In this document: one piece after another, positions 62,625 through 64,000 of the stretch
How the letters are laid out: each line of letters opens with the position of its first letter
Numbering within the stretch: position 1 is the first letter of the stretch
Program-made: the position numbers and the translations under genes
The notes under the pieces: model-generated
What the model was told of the DNA's origin: nothing
Databases searched by the model: none
The model's input: the letters and a program-made list of their open reading frames with translations, nothing else
DNA from: Gemmatimonadetes bacterium SCN 70-22
GTDB taxonomy: Bacteria > Gemmatimonadota > Gemmatimonadetes > Gemmatimonadales > Gemmatimonadaceae
NCBI GenBank assembly: GCA_001724275.1
Contig: MEDZ01000023.1
Coordinates: 37,992-101,991, forward strand
DNA length: 64,000 nucleotides
Direction: 5' to 3'

Positions 62625-64000
62625 GCGTCGTCGCGTCGCGCCTTCCGTCGCGCCTTCCGTCGCGCCTTCCGTCGCGCCTCCGGCGTCGGGGCCGGTGGCT
62701 GGCGGTGGCGGGGCTCCTGCTCCCCGCTGCCACCACGGCGCAGCAGGGCGCCACGCCCCCCGCCACCGACGCGCGCCCGGCGATCGTGACCGAGGGACGC
62801 ATCGACCCGCGGAAGGACGTGAACTTCAGCGCACTCGCCCTCCCCACCACCGTCTACGTGGGGCAGCAGGTGACGTACCAGATCGGCGTCTTCCTCTCCC
62901 CCGAAGTCTCGCAGCGGCTGAGGCGCAATCCGGAGTTTGTCCCGCCGGATGTCCGGTCGATGCTCGCCTACGACCTCCCGTCGCCGGCGCGCCCGCTGCG
63001 CCGCGACGAGGGCGGGCGATCGTACGACGTGCACGTCTTCCAGCGCGCCCTCTTCCCCCTGACGGCGGGGACGCACGTCCTCGCCCCCGCGCGCCTCACG
63101 TACTCGCTTCCGCTCTCCAACGCCTTCTTCAGCCGCGAAGAGAGTCACGCCGCCCGCACCAGCGCGGTGACCGTCGTGGCCAAGGAGCCCCCGCCGGCGG
63201 GGCGCCCGGCCGGGTATGACGGCGCGGTCGGGCGGCTCGTACTCGGGGCCCGCCTGGACACCACCGCCGCGCGCGTCGGCGACCCGGTCACCCTCGTCGT
63301 GAGCGTGCGAGGCACCGGCAACGTCTCGCTCTTTCCGCGACCCCACCTCGCCCTCGCGTGGGGCGATGCCGTCAGCGGCGCCGAGCACGTGAGCATCGAC
63401 TCGGGGACGGCGCTCATCCAGGGGCGCAAGGACTTCGAGTGGATCGTCACGCCGCGCCGGGAGGGGAGGCTGGAGGTCCCCGCCGTGCGCTACCCCTTCT
63501 GGAATCCCTACACCGAGGCGTACGAGGTCGCCGTCACCGCCGCGATCCCGCTGACCGTGGGGGGCGGCACCCTCGCCGCGCGCGTCGACGCGACCGCCGA
63601 CACGGCGCCTCGCCTCCCCGTGCGTGCGCGCTATCGCGGCCCCATCGCGCCGCCGCTTTCCACGGCGCCGGCCTGGTGGGCGCTGCTGGCGGTCGTCCCG
63701 ATCCCCGCGCTGGCGCTGGGCGCACGGCAGCGCCCGCGGCAGCGGCGCACGCCCCCGCCGGCGGCGGGACTCCAACAATTGACAACATCTGCGGTCGTCC
63801 CGCCGGCGGCGGTGCGGCGGGCATTCGCCTCCGCGGTCATGGCCCGCACGGGGATCGGCGCTCGCACCATGACCGACACGCGGAGCTTCGTCCGGACGCT
63901 CCGGCACGTCGGGGTCACGGCGGAGACGGCCCAGCGCGCCGCCCACGTCCTGGCGGAGATCGACGAGGCGACGTACGCGGGCGCGGGGACGCCGCCCTCG
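62621..64000 (+). CDS. BatD-like oxygen-tolerance protein (3' end outside window)
   Basis: The frame from GTG 62621 (overlapping the previous stop by four bases) is open to the window end, 460 codons. A repeat-encoded basic stretch (RLPSRLPSRLPSRL) precedes a signal core (WLAVAGLLLPAATTAQQ). Two beta-sandwich repeats follow (LPTTVYVGQQVTYQIGVFL; LDTTAARVGDPVTLVVSV), then a membrane helix (WWALLAVVPIPALALG) and a cytoplasmic helical tail. This layout is that of BatD, which completes MoxR-DUF58-BatA/C-BatD. Function in peroxide or envelope-stress tolerance is inferred from other bacteria. Confidence 0.85.
   Translation, partial: MSVVASRLPSRLPSRLPSRLRRRGRWLAVAGLLLPAATTAQQGATPPATDARPAIVTEGRIDPRKDVNFSALALPTTVYVGQQVTYQIGVFLSPEVSQRLRRNPEFVPPDVRSMLAYDLPSPARPLRRDEGGRSYDVHVFQRALFPLTAGTHVLAPARLTYSLPLSNAFFSREESHAARTSAVTVVAKEPPPAGRPAGYDGAVGRLVLGARLDTTAARVGDPVTLVVSVRGTGNVSLFPRPHLALAWGDAVSGAEHVSIDSGTALIQGRKDFEWIVTPRREGRLEVPAVRYPFWNPYTEAYEVAVTAAIPLTVGGGTLAARVDATADTAPRLPVRARYRGPIAPPLSTAPAWWALLAVVPIPALALGARQRPRQRRTPPPAAGLQQLTTSAVVPPAAVRRAFASAVMARTGIGARTMTDTRSFVRTLRHVGVTAETAQRAAHVLAEIDEATYAGAGTPPS
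62636..62683. repeat. 12-bp repeats at the batD-like 5' end
   Basis: Three perfect copies of TCGCGCCTTCCG (62636-62647, 62648-62659, 62660-62671) and a fourth degenerate one, starting five codons after the GTG and encoding RLPS repeats that form the basic n-region of the signal peptide. Confidence 0.95.

Overview
This 64 kb window is high-GC bacterial chromosome (roughly 70% G+C by eye). It carries about 66 protein genes, two serine tRNAs and one cobalamin riboswitch. All but two genes (mazG, rpsT) are on the + strand, and most are chained by 1-30 base overlaps into long operons. Promoters that can be recognised look like ordinary housekeeping sigma-70 sites (TTGACA-like, 17-18 spacer, TATAAT-like). 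The organism is Gram-negative: it has a TonB-dependent receptor, several outer-membrane barrels and lipoproteins. A FlgD-like/type-A C-terminal sorting domain, a mannose-class PTS with HPr kinase and the base composition suggest a Gemmatimonadota-like lineage. That assignment is an inference, not a proof.

Layout. 1-1380: end of a DUF1572 gene and mazG. 1428-10542: a nine-gene chain (alr, deoB, cdd, a BMC vertex-like EutN protein, lipoprotein, outer-membrane protein, receiver-kinase hybrid, mtaB, miaB). 10583-13828: a 12-bp minisatellite, comFB, comEC and an HExxH protein. 13831-18756: fbp, acyl-CoA mutase catalytic subunit, a degenerate FmdB protein, argS. 18899-25845: a PfkB kinase, purM, an outer-membrane protein, and riboflavin genes ribD-ribE-ribBA-ribH with nusB. 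25846-32598: glycosyltransferase, hpf, hprK, EIIA-EIIB-EIIC-EIID, HPr and EI. 32713-35839: metK, a bifunctional-nuclease-family protein, an exported protein. 35814-40907: promoter, cobalamin riboswitch and btuFCDB. 40927-47421: recO, selB, a sorting-domain-only secreted protein, clpB, tadA. 47519-47896: two tRNA-Ser genes. 48039-54611: membrane proteins, pyrR-pyrB-pyrC, class II aldolase, zinc-ribbon protein. 54689-57971: rpsT (minus), M50 protease, scpA, scpB, rluB-like gene. 58065-64000: a Bat/MoxR aerotolerance-type operon that runs off the window.

How it fits together. The cell appears to import B12 rather than make it here, and it has a B12-type acyl-CoA mutase nearby. Nucleotide metabolism is spread over deoB/cdd, purM and pyrRBC. 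The PTS block holds the whole phosphorelay from EI to a mannose-type permease plus the HPr kinase, but no sugar-catabolic gene. The most unusual signals are: a strongly over-represented octamer CGTTAGGC (20 copies; every + strand copy inside a gene is in one reading phase) in a window that also carries competence genes; an isolated microcompartment vertex protein in a deoxynucleoside-salvage operon; 12/15-bp tandem repeats in the signal/N-terminal regions of four envelope genes; divergent mazG/alr promoters that share one -10 box; and a secreted protein that is nothing but a sorting domain.
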